A program made the translations under genes and the position numbers. A stretch of 6,262 nucleotides of DNA from JBFIHZ01 sp041601535 (lineage in GTDB: Bacteria; Pseudomonadota; Gammaproteobacteria; Xanthomonadales; SZUA-36), in contig JBFIHZ010000260.1 in NCBI GenBank assembly GCA_041601535.1, forward strand, positions 1 through 6,262. The letters are read 5' to 3'. The notes beneath the pieces were generated by a model. The model searched no databases and had not been told where the DNA came from. It saw only the letters and a list, made by a program, of their open reading frames with translations. Each line of letters starts with the position of its first letter. Within the stretch, counting starts at the first letter, position 1. Below, one piece after another: positions 6,161 to 6,262 of this stretch.

Positions 6161-6262
6161 TCAATTGCGGCAGCCCGCGCACCGCTGTTGCCTTGCCACG
6201 TTTACAACTTGAACAGTGAGTCGTATATTGTGGTGGGGCCAAATGCCGAGTGCGAAGTCCAC
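6161..6262 (+). other. Intergenic sequence after the SDR, no gene seen
   Basis: I find no credible coding sequence and no intrinsic terminator: the short GC repeats near 6167-6192 lack good pairing and a T run. The one clear signal is the promoter at 6201-6229. A new + strand unit probably begins just beyond the window. Confidence 0.5.
6201..6229 (+). promoter_or_regulatory. Predicted sigma70-type promoter facing out of the window
   Basis: TTTACA at 6201-6206 matches five of six bases of the -35 consensus. TATATT at 6224-6229 matches five of six bases of the -10 consensus, and the spacer is exactly 17 bases. Transcription would start near 6236, about 75 bases after the SDR stop. This is the best core promoter match I found in the window's intergenic sequence, and it suggests that the receptor-SDR unit ends here and a separate gene follows. 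Confidence 0.6.

Noticed and set aside
6161..6200. Intrinsic terminator after the SDR
   Set aside because: Only four-base GC pairings with long loops are present, and there is no T run.

Overview
This window is a piece of a Gram-negative bacterial chromosome. It has moderately high GC content, an outer-membrane TonB-dependent receptor with a Sec signal peptide, and tightly packed genes. The gene content (TonB receptor, short-chain dehydrogenases, flavin reductase, FAD oxidoreductase) fits a catabolic region of a proteobacterium, perhaps an aquatic gammaproteobacterium or a sphingomonad-like organism. That placement is a guess from protein style, not a measured result.

Layout from left to right. 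(1) The C-terminal 48 residues of a short-chain dehydrogenase/reductase (SDR) on the + strand end at 148. (2) A short convergent gap (149-234) holds two GC-rich palindromes. (3) On the - strand, read right to left, are a phytoene desaturase/PYROXD2-type FAD oxidoreductase (2742-1177) and, 12 bases later, a flavin reductase fused to a MarR-like winged-helix domain (1164-235). The domain order matches C1, the reductase of two-component p-hydroxyphenylacetate 3-hydroxylase. (4) A 216-base divergent intergenic region (2743-2958) carries a 19-base perfect-arm inverted repeat. (5) On the + strand are a 794-residue TonB-dependent receptor (2959-5343) and, 19 bases later, a 265-residue SDR starting at a GTG (5363-6160). 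(6) The final 102 bases contain no gene but hold a good sigma70-type promoter (6201-6229) facing out of the window.

Working model (inference). The two divergent transcription units form one uptake-and-oxidation module. The receptor would import a bulky or hydrophobic, perhaps aromatic, compound across the outer membrane. The SDRs and the FAD oxidoreductase would carry out alcohol/ketone or desaturation steps. The flavin reductase would supply reduced flavin to a monooxygenase, with the MarR-like domain possibly sensing the aromatic substrate. The oxygenase partner is not in this window, and the substrate cannot be named from the sequence. No RNA genes, CRISPR arrays, insertion sequences or phage genes are visible. 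Nothing here is clearly a new kind of system; the most distinctive parts are the MarR-fused reductase next to an unusual FAD oxidoreductase, and the shared divergent control region.
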